Of a stretch of 64,000 nt of DNA, positions 44,119 to 53,149 are shown in pieces. Every line of letters begins with the position of its first letter. Within the stretch, counting starts at the first letter, position 1. This DNA is from Streptomyces sp. WM4235 (GTDB lineage Bacteria > Actinomycetota > Actinomycetes > Streptomycetales > Streptomycetaceae): NCBI RefSeq assembly GCF_001279725.1, contig NZ_LGDE01000002.1, positions 62,001-126,000 of the forward strand, in the 5' to 3' direction. Both the position numbers and the translations under genes were made by a program. The notes below the pieces were generated by a model that was not told the origin of the DNA, ran no database searches, and saw nothing but the letters and a program-made list of their open reading frames with translations.

Positions 44119-45537
44119 ATGGCCCCAGTCGCCATGCGAAGCGTTGCTCAATCCCTTTCCGCCGCACTGCCGGTCTCGTACTGGCTGGACGACCCCGGCA
44201 AGCCGGCCGCGCTGCCGGCGCTGACCTCCGACGAGGCCTGCGACCTGCTGGTCATCGGCGGCGGCTACAGTGGCCTGTGGACCGCGCTCATCGCCAAGGA
44301 GCGCGACCCCGCGCGGGACGTCGTCCTGATCGAGTCCAAGGAGGCGGGCTGGGCCGCCTCCGGCCGCAACGGCGGCTTCTGCGCCGCCTCCCTCACCCAC
44401 GGCCTCGCCAACGGCATGGCCCGCTGGCCCGGCGAACTCGCCAAGCTGGAGGAGTTGGGCGCCCGCAACCTCGACGAGATCGAGGCGGCCATCGCCCGGT
44501 ACGGCATCGACTGCGACTTCGAGCGGACCGGCGAGATCGACGTCGCCACCGAGCCCCACCAGGTCGAGGAGCTGCGCGAACTCCACGAGGAGGCGCAGAA
44601 GCTGGGCCTGGCGGGCGGTGCGCGCTGGCTCGACCGCGACGAGGTGCGAGCCGAGGTGGACTCGCCGACCTTCCTCGCGGGCCTGTGGGACACCGACGGC
44701 GTGGCGATGGTCAACCCCGCCAAGCTCGCGTGGGGCCTCAAGAAGGCCTGCACGGACCTGGGCGTACGGATCTACGAGAACACCCGCGGCCTCTCCCTGG
44801 CCCCCTCGGGCGCCGGAATGGCCGTCCGCACCCCCTACGGCCGGGTCTTCGCCCGCAGGGTCGCCCTGGGCACCAACATCTTCCCCTCGCTGGTCAAGCG
44901 GATCCGACCCCTCACGGTCCCGGTGTACGACTACGCGTTGATGACCGAGCCGCTCACCGCCGACCAGCTGAAGGCCATCGGCTGGACGAACCGGCAGGGT
45001 CTGGGCGACAGCGCCAACCAGTTCCACTACTTCCGCATCACCCCGGAGAACCGCATCCTGTGGGGCGGCTACGACGCCATCTACCCCTACCGGGGCCGGC
45101 TCGACTCCGAGTACGACGACCGCCCCGAGACCTACCTCAAGCTCGCTCAGCACTTCTTCACCGCGTTCCCGCAGTTGGAGGGCGTGAAGTTCAGCCACGC
45201 CTGGGGCGGGGCGATCGACACCTGCTCGCGCTTCTCCGCCTTCTTCGGCACCGCCCACTCCGGCAAGGTCGCCTACGCGGCCGGCTACACCGGACTCGGA
45301 GTGGGGGCCACCCGCTTCGGCGCCGACGTGATGCTGGACCTGCTGGACGGCGCCACCACGGAGCGCACCGAGTTGGAGATGGTGAAGTCGAAGCCGCTGC
45401 CGTTCCCGCCGGAGCCGTTCGCCTGGACCGGGATCACGCTGACGAAGTGGTCGCTGGCCCGAGCGGACGCCCGCGGCGGCCGGCGGAACCTGTGGCTCAA
45501 GGCGCTGGACCGCCTCGGTCTGGGCTTCGACAGCTGA
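44119..45537 (+). CDS. FAD-dependent amine/gamma-glutamylputrescine oxidase-like enzyme
   Basis: A 472-aa DAO-family flavoenzyme. The FAD dinucleotide motif is DLLVIGGGYSGLWTALIA near residues 46-63, followed by GRNGGFCAASLTHG, which resembles PuuB and related oxidases. The end carries the second FAD segment YAAGYTGLGVGATR. It would oxidise an amine to an aldehyde feeding the local dehydrogenases. AGGGAG lies 9 bases upstream of the ATG at 44119. It is the last gene of the pot run. Confidence 0.85.
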   Translation: MAPVAMRSVAQSLSAALPVSYWLDDPGKPAALPALTSDEACDLLVIGGGYSGLWTALIAKERDPARDVVLIESKEAGWAASGRNGGFCAASLTHGLANGMARWPGELAKLEELGARNLDEIEAAIARYGIDCDFERTGEIDVATEPHQVEELRELHEEAQKLGLAGGARWLDRDEVRAEVDSPTFLAGLWDTDGVAMVNPAKLAWGLKKACTDLGVRIYENTRGLSLAPSGAGMAVRTPYGRVFARRVALGTNIFPSLVKRIRPLTVPVYDYALMTEPLTADQLKAIGWTNRQGLGDSANQFHYFRITPENRILWGGYDAIYPYRGRLDSEYDDRPETYLKLAQHFFTAFPQLEGVKFSHAWGGAIDTCSRFSAFFGTAHSGKVAYAAGYTGLGVGATRFGADVMLDLLDGATTERTELEMVKSKPLPFPPEPFAWTGITLTKWSLARADARGGRRNLWLKALDRLGLGFDS

Positions 45538-45771
45538 ACCGCCGCCGGCAGGGCCGGACGTTGCCCCGTTCACCCGTTGACCGGTCGATCCGTCGATCCG
45601 TTGGTCGGGTTGTCGGTTGATCGAGGGCCGCACGCCCCGGCGCACTCGGTCGATCGCCGTGTGACCCGCTTCACTGCCACGGGGTGACGAAACCCGCGTC
45701 ATAGCCGAGTCCCGCCCCGCTCTCTCCCGGTGAGAACCCTTCACCGAGCGACAGCGAACGGAGACCGGGCG
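45538..45771. other. Intergenic stretch with short CGATCCGT direct repeats
   Basis: Around 45579-45625 the sequence repeats GTCGATCCGT and GTTGGTCGG/GTTGTCGG units. GGGTGACGAAACCC (45681-45694 area) is a small dyad. No gene or clear promoter is seen. Confidence 0.4.
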
Positions 45772-46233
45772 ATGACGATCCCCGAGGACAAAACGGCAGT
45801 GGAGTGGCTGGTGTCGGTGGCACCGGATCCCGACGCCTGCCGGTGGGAATGGGAGCGCAACCCCTTCGGGGTCGCGCTCCTGCCCGCCGGCCGGCGCTGG
45901 GACGTGCTGATCCTGCCGGGGGCGCTGGGGCAGGCCACCCTCGACGTACTGACCCTGCTCATCGACCGGCCCGGCCCGGTGCTCGCCGACGGCGAGTCCA
46001 GGCTGGGCTTCTTCGTGCCCGCCGGCACCGCCTCCCGCTGGCTCGGCACGGGCGTGCGGGGCGTCGGGCGCGGCGCCTGGATCGTCGTCCCGTACCCGGG
46101 CCGGGCGACCGGCGGGGTCCGCTGGGTGGTGCTCCCGGACGGCCGGGGGACGCTCACCGACCCGGCGGTGCTGGAGCTCGCGATGCACGAGGCGGCGGCG
46201 CTGGTCGCGGCGGAGGAGGGCCGGACACCTTGA
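45772..46233 (+). CDS. Small conserved protein of unknown function
   Basis: A 153-aa protein starting MTIPEDKTAVEWLVSVAPDP. Segments FGVALLPAGRRWDVLILPG and GESRLGFFVPAGTASRW faintly recall the N-terminal part of streptomycete bifunctional primase/polymerase-like proteins. No catalytic residues can be pointed to. There is no signal peptide or membrane helix. ACGGAGA lies about 7 bases before the ATG. Its end overlaps the chitinase promoter (-35), so the chitinase has its own control. Function unknown. Confidence 0.55.
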   Translation: MTIPEDKTAVEWLVSVAPDPDACRWEWERNPFGVALLPAGRRWDVLILPGALGQATLDVLTLLIDRPGPVLADGESRLGFFVPAGTASRWLGTGVRGVGRGAWIVVPYPGRATGGVRWVVLPDGRGTLTDPAVLELAMHEAAALVAAEEGRTP

Positions 46234-46258
46234 CAAGAGCATTGGTCTGGACCATCTT
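46230..46258 (+). promoter_or_regulatory. chiB promoter with overlapping DasR-responsive element
   Basis: TTGACA at 46230-46235 is followed after 17 bases by CATCTT (-10 candidate). Between them, ATTGGTCTGGACCATC (46241-46256) is a near-perfect dyad matching the DasR operator / chitinase direct-repeat type (TGGTCTAGACCA). Binding of DasR there would block the promoter until GlcNAc-phosphates accumulate. Confidence 0.8.
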
Positions 46259-46300
46259 GGGCGCCGCTCCCCTCCATCCCCCCATGTACCGGAGGCAGTT

Positions 46301-48130
46301 GTGCGCGCACCCCGCAGGGTCGCCAACGGAACCCTGTCCCTCCTTACGGCCGCCGCCCTCGCGGTGGCCGGTCTCCTCGCCGCGGGCCCGCCGGCCGCGG
46401 CCGCCGACGCCGATCTGGCGCGCAACGGCGGCTTCGAGGCCGGACTCGACGGCTGGAACTGCCCGGGCGGCGGCGCCGCGGCCGTCACCGCCCCCGTCCA
46501 CGGCGGGAGTTCCGCCCTCAAGGCCACTCCGGCCGGCCAGGACAACGCGCGCTGCGCCCAGACCGTCACCGTCAAGCCGGACTCCACGTACACGCTCAGC
46601 GCCTGGGTGCAGGGCGAGTACGTCTACCTCGGCGCGTCCGGGACCGGCACCACCGACGTGTCCGTCTGGACGCAGACCCCGGGCACCTGGAAGCAGTTGA
46701 GCACCACCTTCCACACGGGCGCCGCCACCACCTCGGTGACGGTGTACACCCACGGCTGGTACGGCCGGCCCGCCCACTTCACGGACGACGTCACCCTCGT
46801 CGGCCCGGACCCGGGCCAGACCCAACCCCAGCCCCCGGCCGCCCCCACCGGCCTCACCGCGTCCGCCGCCTCGTCGAGCGCGGTGAACCTCTCCTGGGCG
46901 GCCGCGCAAGGCGCCACGTCGTACCGCGTCCACCGCGCGGGCGCCGCCGCGCCGACCGTCACCGGCCCCTCGGCGACGATCACCGGCCTGACGGCGTCCA
47001 CGGCCTACACCTTCCAGGTCAGCGCGGTGAACGCGGCGGGCGAGTCCCCGAAGAGCGCCCCCGTCACGGTGACCACCACCGGCGGGGGAGGCGGCGACCC
47101 GGGCAACCCGGGACTGCCCGCCCACGCCCTGGTCGGCTACCTCCACGCGAGCTTCGCCAACGGCTCCGGCTACGTGCGGATGGCGGACGTACCCGCGTCG
47201 TGGGACGTCATCAACCTGGCCTTCGGCGAACCGACCTCGGTGACCTCGGGCGACATCCGCTTCTCGCTGTGCCCGGTCAGTGAGTGCCCGAACGTCGAAT
47301 CGGTCGCGGAGTTCAAGGCGGCCATCAAGGCCAAACAGGCGGCCGGCAAGAAGGTCCTGATCTCGATAGGCGGCCAGAACGGCCAGGTCCAGCTGGGCAC
47401 CACGGCCGCCCGCGACACCTTCGTCTCCTCCGTCAGCAAGATCATTGACGAGTACGGGCTCAACGGCCTCGACATCGACTTCGAGGGCCATTCGCTCTCC
47501 CTGGCCACCGGCGACACCGACTTCCGCGCCCCCACAACCCCGGTGATCGTCAACCTGATCTCCGCCGTCAAGACCCTCAAGGCCAAGTACGGTCCGGACT
47601 TCGTCCTGACCATGGCTCCCGAGACCTTCTTCGTCCAACTCGGCCACCAGTACTACGGCTCCGGCCCCTGGGGCGGCCAGGACCCGCGCGCCGGCGCCTA
47701 CCTCCCGGTGATCCACGCCCTGCGCGACGACCTCACCCTGCTGCACGTCCAGGACTACAACTCCGGCTCCATCCTGGGCCTCGACAACCAGTACCACTCC
47801 ATGGGCGGCGCCGACTTCCACATCGCCATGACCGACATGCTGCTCACCGGCTTCCCCGTCGCCGGGAACACCGCCCGGGTCTTCCCGGCCCTGCGCCCCG
47901 AGCAGGTCGCCATCGGTCTGCCGGCCACGACCAACGCGGGCAACGGCCACACCTCGCCGGCCGAGGTGAACAAGGCGCTGAACTGCCTGACGAAGAAGAC
48001 CGACTGCGGGACCTACCAGACCCACGGCGCCTGGCCGGCCCTGCGCGGCCTGATGACCTGGTCGATCAACTGGGACCGCTTCGGGGGCTGGGAGTTCTCC
48101 CGGAACTTCGACGGATACTTCGGCGGCTGA
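46301..48130 (+). CDS. chiB: Secreted family 18 chitinase with binding and FnIII domains
   Basis: A 609-aa secreted enzyme cleaving chitin. A signal peptide (about 1-36) is followed by a carbohydrate-binding beta-sandwich (about 37-165), then a Pro linker and a fibronectin III domain (about 175-262). A Gly-rich linker leads into the GH18 barrel (about 275-609). The catalytic DxDxE is Asp391, Asp393, Glu395 in LDIDFEGH. GGAGG lies 5 bases before the GTG. The DasR-type operator supports regulation by chitin breakdown products. The name chiB is by resemblance to the S. coelicolor gene in the same neighbourhood. Confidence 0.88.
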   Translation: MRAPRRVANGTLSLLTAAALAVAGLLAAGPPAAAADADLARNGGFEAGLDGWNCPGGGAAAVTAPVHGGSSALKATPAGQDNARCAQTVTVKPDSTYTLSAWVQGEYVYLGASGTGTTDVSVWTQTPGTWKQLSTTFHTGAATTSVTVYTHGWYGRPAHFTDDVTLVGPDPGQTQPQPPAAPTGLTASAASSSAVNLSWAAAQGATSYRVHRAGAAAPTVTGPSATITGLTASTAYTFQVSAVNAAGESPKSAPVTVTTTGGGGGDPGNPGLPAHALVGYLHASFANGSGYVRMADVPASWDVINLAFGEPTSVTSGDIRFSLCPVSECPNVESVAEFKAAIKAKQAAGKKVLISIGGQNGQVQLGTTAARDTFVSSVSKIIDEYGLNGLDIDFEGHSLSLATGDTDFRAPTTPVIVNLISAVKTLKAKYGPDFVLTMAPETFFVQLGHQYYGSGPWGGQDPRAGAYLPVIHALRDDLTLLHVQDYNSGSILGLDNQYHSMGGADFHIAMTDMLLTGFPVAGNTARVFPALRPEQVAIGLPATTNAGNGHTSPAEVNKALNCLTKKTDCGTYQTHGAWPALRGLMTWSINWDRFGGWEFSRNFDGYFGG

Positions 48131-48139
48131 CGGACGGAT

Positions 48140-48160
48140 GCGCGGGTCGGCGGCCCGCGC
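48140..48160. terminator. Hairpin between chiB and the PAP2 gene
   Basis: GCGCGGG (48140-48146) pairs with CCCGCGC (48154-48160) around a 7-base loop, between two converging genes. Confidence 0.5.
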
Positions 48161-48175
48161 TCTTCCGGCTCGGGT

Positions 48176-49024
48176 TCAGCCCGCCCGGTCGGCCTCTCGG
48201 TCAGCCTCTTGGTCGGCCTCTTGGTCGGTGTATCCGTCGACCCCTCGTCGTCCGCCGGTCCGCGTCGCCCGGCGGACGACGAGCATCAGGGGTGTGCACA
48301 TCAAGGCGCTGGCCACCACGTCCAGCGGCCAGTGGAAGCCGCGCAGGATCAGGCCCACCGCCGTCAGCGCGGCCAGGGCGAGCGCGAGGGGGACCGGCCA
48401 GCGCCGCCGCGTGTACGGGGCGATCAGCAGGGCCGCGCCCACGTACGCCACCAGGGAGGTGGCCGTGTGGCCGGAGGGGAAGTAGCCGGCGGCCCAGGGC
48501 TCCAGGGGGCCCGGGCGGGCGGTCCACTCCTTGAGGGGCACGACCAACGCGGGAACCGCGACCATGGCCAGCCCCGCCGTCAGCGCGGCGCGGCGACGGC
48601 CGCGCCAGGCGGCGTACGCCATGGCCAGGACCAGGACGGGCAGCGCGACCGGGATGTTGCCGAGGTCCGAGAGACGTTCGGTGACGGAGTCCGGGACCGT
48701 GCGGACGACGGCGCGACTGAACTCCTCGTCGGGTACCAGCAGCGGCCCGGATGCGAGAACCTGCCAGGTGATGAGCGCGAAGAGCACCGCGCAGAGGGCG
48801 CAGAGGGCGCCGAAGGGTGCGAGAGAAGTGGCCGGCCGTCCCGGAACAGGGGGGATGGTTCCGGGACGGCCGCCCGGATCGGGTTGCCGGGCGCCCCGGG
48901 GGGTTTGGGGCGAACGGCTGTCCGATCGGTGAGGAGTGTGCGCGAACGCATGCCCAATACGGCGCTGGGGAAGCCCGGTACTGGTGTCGCCCTCGGTTTC
49001 CCGTGAGCGGGGTGTCTCACTCAT
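48176..49024 (-). CDS. PAP2-family membrane phosphatase with repeat tail
   Basis: A 282-aa integral membrane phosphatase of the PAP2 superfamily. It has a hydrophilic N-terminus of about 70 residues and then five or six membrane segments. Phosphatase motifs are PLKEWTARP, FPSGHTATS and RGFHWPLDVVA, with the expected Lys, Arg, His, His and Asp residues. The C-terminus repeats (Q/R)EAD in tandem, coded by four 12-bp imperfect units at 48187-48234. Substrate is probably a lipid phosphate. It follows gabT on the same strand across a strong terminator. Confidence 0.82.
   Translation of the reverse strand: MSETPRSRETEGDTSTGLPQRRIGHAFAHTPHRSDSRSPQTPRGARQPDPGGRPGTIPPVPGRPATSLAPFGALCALCAVLFALITWQVLASGPLLVPDEEFSRAVVRTVPDSVTERLSDLGNIPVALPVLVLAMAYAAWRGRRRAALTAGLAMVAVPALVVPLKEWTARPGPLEPWAAGYFPSGHTATSLVAYVGAALLIAPYTRRRWPVPLALALAALTAVGLILRGFHWPLDVVASALMCTPLMLVVRRATRTGGRRGVDGYTDQEADQEADREADRAG
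48187..48234. repeat. Four imperfect 12-bp tandem repeats in the PAP2 gene
   Basis: The units GGTCGGCCTCTC, GGTCAGCCTCTT, GGTCGGCCTCTT and GGTCGGTGTATC are consecutive. They code, on the minus strand, for the EAD-repeat tail of the PAP2 protein. Confidence 0.8.
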
Positions 49025-49050
49025 CTGCAGAAACCGTACGCCAACCCGAA

Positions 49051-49090
49051 GGGGGCCGGCAGCGGGATCGCGCTCCCGCCATCGGCCCCC
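49051..49090 (-). terminator. Terminator after gabT
   Basis: A long hairpin with GGGGGCCG/CGGCCCCC at the base (49051-49058, 49083-49090), a 3x3 internal loop and GCGGGA/TCCCGC above it. It lies 67 bases past the gabT stop. Confidence 0.7.
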
Positions 49091-49157
49091 CACACGTTCT
49101 TCACAGTGTCCGACCGTTACCGCCGGTAGGAGTGGGTCACTGTGTTCGGGTAATCGC

Positions 49158-50492
49158 TCAGATGCCCGCGAATGCGGCCTCGATGACGTCCAGGCCCTCG
49201 TTCAGCAGGTCCTCGCCGATGACGATCGGGGGGAGGAAGCGCAGCACGTTGCCGTAGGTGCCACAGGTGAGGACGAGCACGCCCTCGGCGTGGCAGGCCT
49301 TGGCGAGCGCGCCGGCCGCCTCCGGGAACGGGGTCTTGGAGACCGGGTCCTTGACGAGCTCGATCGCGATCATGGCGCCGCGGCCGCGGATGTCGCCGAT
49401 GATGTCGTACTTCTCCTGCATGGCCGTCAGGCGGGTCTTCATGACGGACTCGATCTTCTTCGCCGCGGCGTTGAGGTCGAGCTCCTTCATGGTCTCGATC
49501 GAACCGAGGGCACCGGCGCACGCCACCGGGTTGCCGCCGTAGGTGCCACCCAGGCCACCGCCGTGCACGGAGTCCATCATCTCGGCGCGGCCCGTCACGG
49601 CGGCGAGCGGCAGGCCGCCCGCGATGCCCTTGGCGGTGGTGATCAGGTCCGGGACGATGCCCTCGTCCTCGCACGCGAACCACTGGCCGGTACGGCAGAA
49701 GCCCGACTGGATCTCGTCCGCGACGAACACGATGCCGTTGTCGTTGGCGAACTTCACCAGCGCCGGGAGGAAGCCCTTGGCCGGCTCGATGAAGCCGCCC
49801 TCGCCGAGAACCGGCTCGATGATGATCGCGGCGACGTTGTCGGCGCCGATCTGCTTGCTGATCTGGTCGATCGCCTGCGCGGCGGCCTCCGGACCGCAGT
49901 TCTCGGCGCCGGTGGGCCAGCGGTAGCCGTAGGCGACCGGGACGCGGTAGACCTCGGGCGCGAACGGACCGAAGCCCTGCTTGTACGGCATGTTCTTCGA
50001 GGTCAGTGCCATCGTCAGGTTCGTACGGCCGTGGTAGCCGTGGTCGAAGACGACGACGGCCTGACGCTTGGTGTACGAACGGGCGATCTTGACCGCGTTC
50101 TCGACGGCCTCGGCGCCGGAGTTGAACAGCGCGGACTTCTTGGCGTGGTCGCCCGGGGTCAGCTCGGCCAGGGCCTCGCAGACCTCGACGTAACCCTCGT
50201 ACGGCGTGACCATGAAACAGGTGTGGGTGAAGTCGGCGAGCTGCGCGGAGGCGCGGCGCACGACCGCCTCGGCGGAGGCGCCCACCGAGGTCACGGCGAT
50301 GCCGGAACCGAAGTCGATCATGCGGTTGCCGTCGATGTCCTCGATGATGCCGCCGCCCGCGCGGGCCGTGAAGACGGGAAGCACGGAGCCCACGCCACCG
50401 GCCACCGTCGCCAGGCGGCGAGCCTGCAGCTCCTGCGACTTGGGGCCGGGGATCGCGGTGACGATGCGGCGCTCCTGCGGGACAGCGGTCAT
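49158..50492 (-). CDS. gabT: 4-aminobutyrate-2-oxoglutarate transaminase
   Basis: A 444-aa class III PLP aminotransferase converting GABA to succinate semialdehyde. Motifs: FNSGAEAVENAVKIAR, VFVADEIQSGFCRTG for cofactor binding, and the catalytic Lys in DLITTAKGIAGGLP. The GGIIEDIDGNRMIDFGSGIA start is typical of GabT. AGGAG lies 6 to 7 bases before the ATG. It is divergent from the membrane ATPase gene. It would take the GABA produced by the aldehyde dehydrogenases upstream. Confidence 0.92.
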   Translation of the reverse strand: MTAVPQERRIVTAIPGPKSQELQARRLATVAGGVGSVLPVFTARAGGGIIEDIDGNRMIDFGSGIAVTSVGASAEAVVRRASAQLADFTHTCFMVTPYEGYVEVCEALAELTPGDHAKKSALFNSGAEAVENAVKIARSYTKRQAVVVFDHGYHGRTNLTMALTSKNMPYKQGFGPFAPEVYRVPVAYGYRWPTGAENCGPEAAAQAIDQISKQIGADNVAAIIIEPVLGEGGFIEPAKGFLPALVKFANDNGIVFVADEIQSGFCRTGQWFACEDEGIVPDLITTAKGIAGGLPLAAVTGRAEMMDSVHGGGLGGTYGGNPVACAGALGSIETMKELDLNAAAKKIESVMKTRLTAMQEKYDIIGDIRGRGAMIAIELVKDPVSKTPFPEAAGALAKACHAEGVLVLTCGTYGNVLRFLPPIVIGEDLLNEGLDVIEAAFAGI

Positions 50493-50682
50493 AGGGGGCT
50501 CCTGGGGGTGTTTTCGGACGCACTTGTGTCTTTGTCCGCAGGCTAGGCCCGGGGGCGGTGGTCCTGCATGCTCCGTTAGGGAGTGGTGCGCGCGTGTCCT
50601 TGTACGTGGAGGCCATGGGAGTGAGTAGGGGCGAGGCGTGGATATTGCCGTGGGGTACGAGCCCTAGGGCCGTACGGGGCAC

Positions 50683-50688
50683 TAGATT
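50683..50688 (+). promoter_or_regulatory. Candidate -10 of the membrane ATPase gene
   Basis: TAGATT lies 42 bases before the ATG at 50731 in the 238-base gap divergent from gabT. No matching -35 is evident. Confidence 0.3.
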
Positions 50689-50730
50689 GAGCGCCGCAGA
50701 GCAGGGGCACTTCGCCGGGGGCAGGGGTTC

Positions 50731-53106
50731 ATGGACAGGGACGGCACGCAGGAAGCACACAGCACTCACCAGGGCGACACCCCCCCACCCACCGGCCGGT
50801 CGGCGCACCCACCGAAACCGCGTCACGCCCCCGGCCAGGCTCCGGCACTCGCAGAGTGGTTGCGTGTTGCGCGCCCTCCGGCGGAACCGGGTATTTGGCG
50901 TTACGGCCATGTCCCCCGAGCGGCGGTGGAGCCCGCCAAAACCCCGGACCGGGTGATCGCCAGCGGTGCTGTCATCTCCTTCCTTGCCTGCGTCCTCATC
51001 TGGTCGCTCATGCGCAACGCCTACATCCCCTTCTGGGACACCCCGCTGAAGCTCTTCACGCCGAACAGTTGGTGGGCGGCAAACGGAGAGCCGGTGGTGC
51101 ATACGGGAGGGGTACGGGCCAAGCCGATCTACGAGTTCCTGTTCGATTCCGCCCTCCTCTACGGCTTCGGCCGCCTCGGCGCATGGAACACGGCCTGGAA
51201 CCGGCTGGTCGTGGCGCGCGGCCCCTGGGTCCAGGCGGCAGCAGTCGTACCTCTCGCCTATCTGACCCTCCTCCTGGTGCACAATTACCAGCTGCCGATT
51301 CGGCAGTTGGTGGAGAGCTTCCTGCCGTTCGGCGGTTCCCCCGAGGCGAGTCGTGTGCTCATGACCACGGCCCGCACCGTGACCGACGTTGTGCTTGTTC
51401 TGGGCTTCGCCTGGCTCGGAGGCGGAGTACGACTGTTGAACCGGGTCCGGCCGGGTGCGTCTGGCGCCGGGGCGCTCGCGTCACTTGCTCTGCCCCGCGG
51501 GCATACCGGACGCTCTTCATCTCCCGCCACCCCCGACGACCCCGTCGCCTTCAACGAGCTGCGTGGCGCCGGGCTCGGGGAGGTGGCTGATCGGCTCGGC
51601 GGGGAGATCGGGGCCGGGCGGATGAACGACGTGGACTACGCCCGGATCCGCCGCGCCTGGGAGTCCGTGCGCGTCGATCCCTCGCGTGCGCGGGCCTTCG
51701 CCGACGCCGTTCGGAACAATGGCGCGGGGGCCTGCGTGCATCCCTCCGGGGCGCGGGACCTGCCCGTGCGGGCCGCGCGGCACGATCTGCTGACCCGGCA
51801 GGTGCTGCTGGGCACGGTGGAGGACGGGGAGCGCAACCCCTGGGCTCGGCGCGGGACCGCCCTCGCCCTCGATCCCGAGGTGCTCGGCACCTCGCTGGTG
51901 GCGGTCGGGCCCTCCGGTTCCGGCAAGACCCGTCACCTGGTCCGCCCCGTCGTGGAGGCCTTGGCGCTCCAGGCGCTGGCCGGGCAGGCGGCCGTCGTCG
52001 CCGTCGGTTCGGCGGGTGCCCGGCTCGGTCCGGACTCGGCGTACGACATCGTGGTCCGGATCGGCGATCCGGAGTCCGTCCACGACCTCGACCTGTACGG
52101 CGGTGCCACCGACCCCGATGAGGCGGCCGGTCTGCTCGCCGAGGCCTTCGTCGGGGACGTCCCGGGGGCCGAGGTGCGGCGCGCCGCGACGGCCCTCGCC
52201 CAGTTGCTCGGGCCGTTCCACACGGCTCACGGGCGCTTCCCCTCCGTGCCGGAGCTGCGCGACCTCCTCGATCCCGCCGGTGACGCGGTGGACGCGCTGC
52301 GCCGGGAGCTGGAGGCCGCCGGGCAGCCCGCGATGCTGCGCGAGCTCGACGCCCGCAGCCGGCAGCGCGGGGCCCCGGGCGATCCCGCTCCGGCGCTCGC
52401 CGACCGGCTGGCCCTGCTGGACCGGCCCGCCTTCCACGGGTTCTTCGACACCTCCGGGCAGAGCCGGCCGTTCTCGGTACGGGCGATGGAGCATCCCATC
52501 CGGGTCCGGGTGGACCTTCCCGAGCGGGGGCACGCCGGGGCGTCGCGGATGCTGGCACGGCTGTTGCTCGCCCAGTTCAACGCCTCCGTTGCGGCCCGCA
52601 CGGACCGCTCGCTCTTCGCGTTCCTGGCCTTCGACGACGCCTCGCACACCTTGACCCCGGAGACCGTGCGCGGCGTGCAGCGGCTGAGGTCGGCGAACGC
52701 GGGGGTGCTGTTGACGCTGCGTACCCTCGACGACGTGCCGGACGGGTTGCGGACCCCGTTGCTGGGCGCGGTGGGCTGTCGGATGGCCTTCTCCGGGGTC
52801 ACCACCTGGGACGGGAAGCGGTTCGCCGAGGCCTGGGGCACGGAGTGGGTGGAGACGCGGGACGTCACCCACCGGACGGTCTTCGCCGACCAGCCGCTGA
52901 CCCGGGCCATCCACGCCTTCCGGAAGCTGGTCACGGGCAAGGCCGTGACCACGGACGCGGTGACCGTGCGGCAGGTGGAGCGCGAGCGCTGGTCGGCGTC
53001 CGACCTGGCGCACGCCGTGCCGCCGGACCACGCCGTGCTCTCGCTGACCTCGGTCCGGGGGGAGCGGGCCGCGCCCCTGCTGGTCAGGCTGGCCGGATCG
53101 AGCTGA
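50731..53106 (+). CDS. VirD4/HerA-like membrane-anchored ATPase of unknown role
   Basis: A 791-aa protein. The N-terminal 70 residues are Pro-rich. Three membrane segments follow at about 75-95, 163-182 and 218-236. A cytoplasmic P-loop domain carries Walker A GPSGSGKT at 393-400. The Walker B-like strand FAFLAFDDASH has Asp635-Asp636 where DE is usual. RSANAGVLLTLRT near residue 650 resembles the post-Walker B part of coupling-protein ATPases. No relaxase, pilus or conjugation genes are nearby. Most likely a chromosomal coupling-protein-like ATPase; its job is unknown. Confidence 0.65.
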   Translation: MDRDGTQEAHSTHQGDTPPPTGRSAHPPKPRHAPGQAPALAEWLRVARPPAEPGIWRYGHVPRAAVEPAKTPDRVIASGAVISFLACVLIWSLMRNAYIPFWDTPLKLFTPNSWWAANGEPVVHTGGVRAKPIYEFLFDSALLYGFGRLGAWNTAWNRLVVARGPWVQAAAVVPLAYLTLLLVHNYQLPIRQLVESFLPFGGSPEASRVLMTTARTVTDVVLVLGFAWLGGGVRLLNRVRPGASGAGALASLALPRGHTGRSSSPATPDDPVAFNELRGAGLGEVADRLGGEIGAGRMNDVDYARIRRAWESVRVDPSRARAFADAVRNNGAGACVHPSGARDLPVRAARHDLLTRQVLLGTVEDGERNPWARRGTALALDPEVLGTSLVAVGPSGSGKTRHLVRPVVEALALQALAGQAAVVAVGSAGARLGPDSAYDIVVRIGDPESVHDLDLYGGATDPDEAAGLLAEAFVGDVPGAEVRRAATALAQLLGPFHTAHGRFPSVPELRDLLDPAGDAVDALRRELEAAGQPAMLRELDARSRQRGAPGDPAPALADRLALLDRPAFHGFFDTSGQSRPFSVRAMEHPIRVRVDLPERGHAGASRMLARLLLAQFNASVAARTDRSLFAFLAFDDASHTLTPETVRGVQRLRSANAGVLLTLRTLDDVPDGLRTPLLGAVGCRMAFSGVTTWDGKRFAEAWGTEWVETRDVTHRTVFADQPLTRAIHAFRKLVTGKAVTTDAVTVRQVERERWSASDLAHAVPPDHAVLSLTSVRGERAAPLLVRLAGSS

Positions 53107-53149
53107 GCGGACCCGTACGAGGTGGCAGAATCGAGGGGAGTCGTTCATA

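Noticed and set aside
43255..46593. A minus-strand open frame of over 1,100 codons opposite potC, the oxidase and the small protein
   Set aside because: It mirrors well-supported plus-strand genes, has Arg/Gly/Asp-biased composition and no family motif. Long antisense frames are expected at this GC content.
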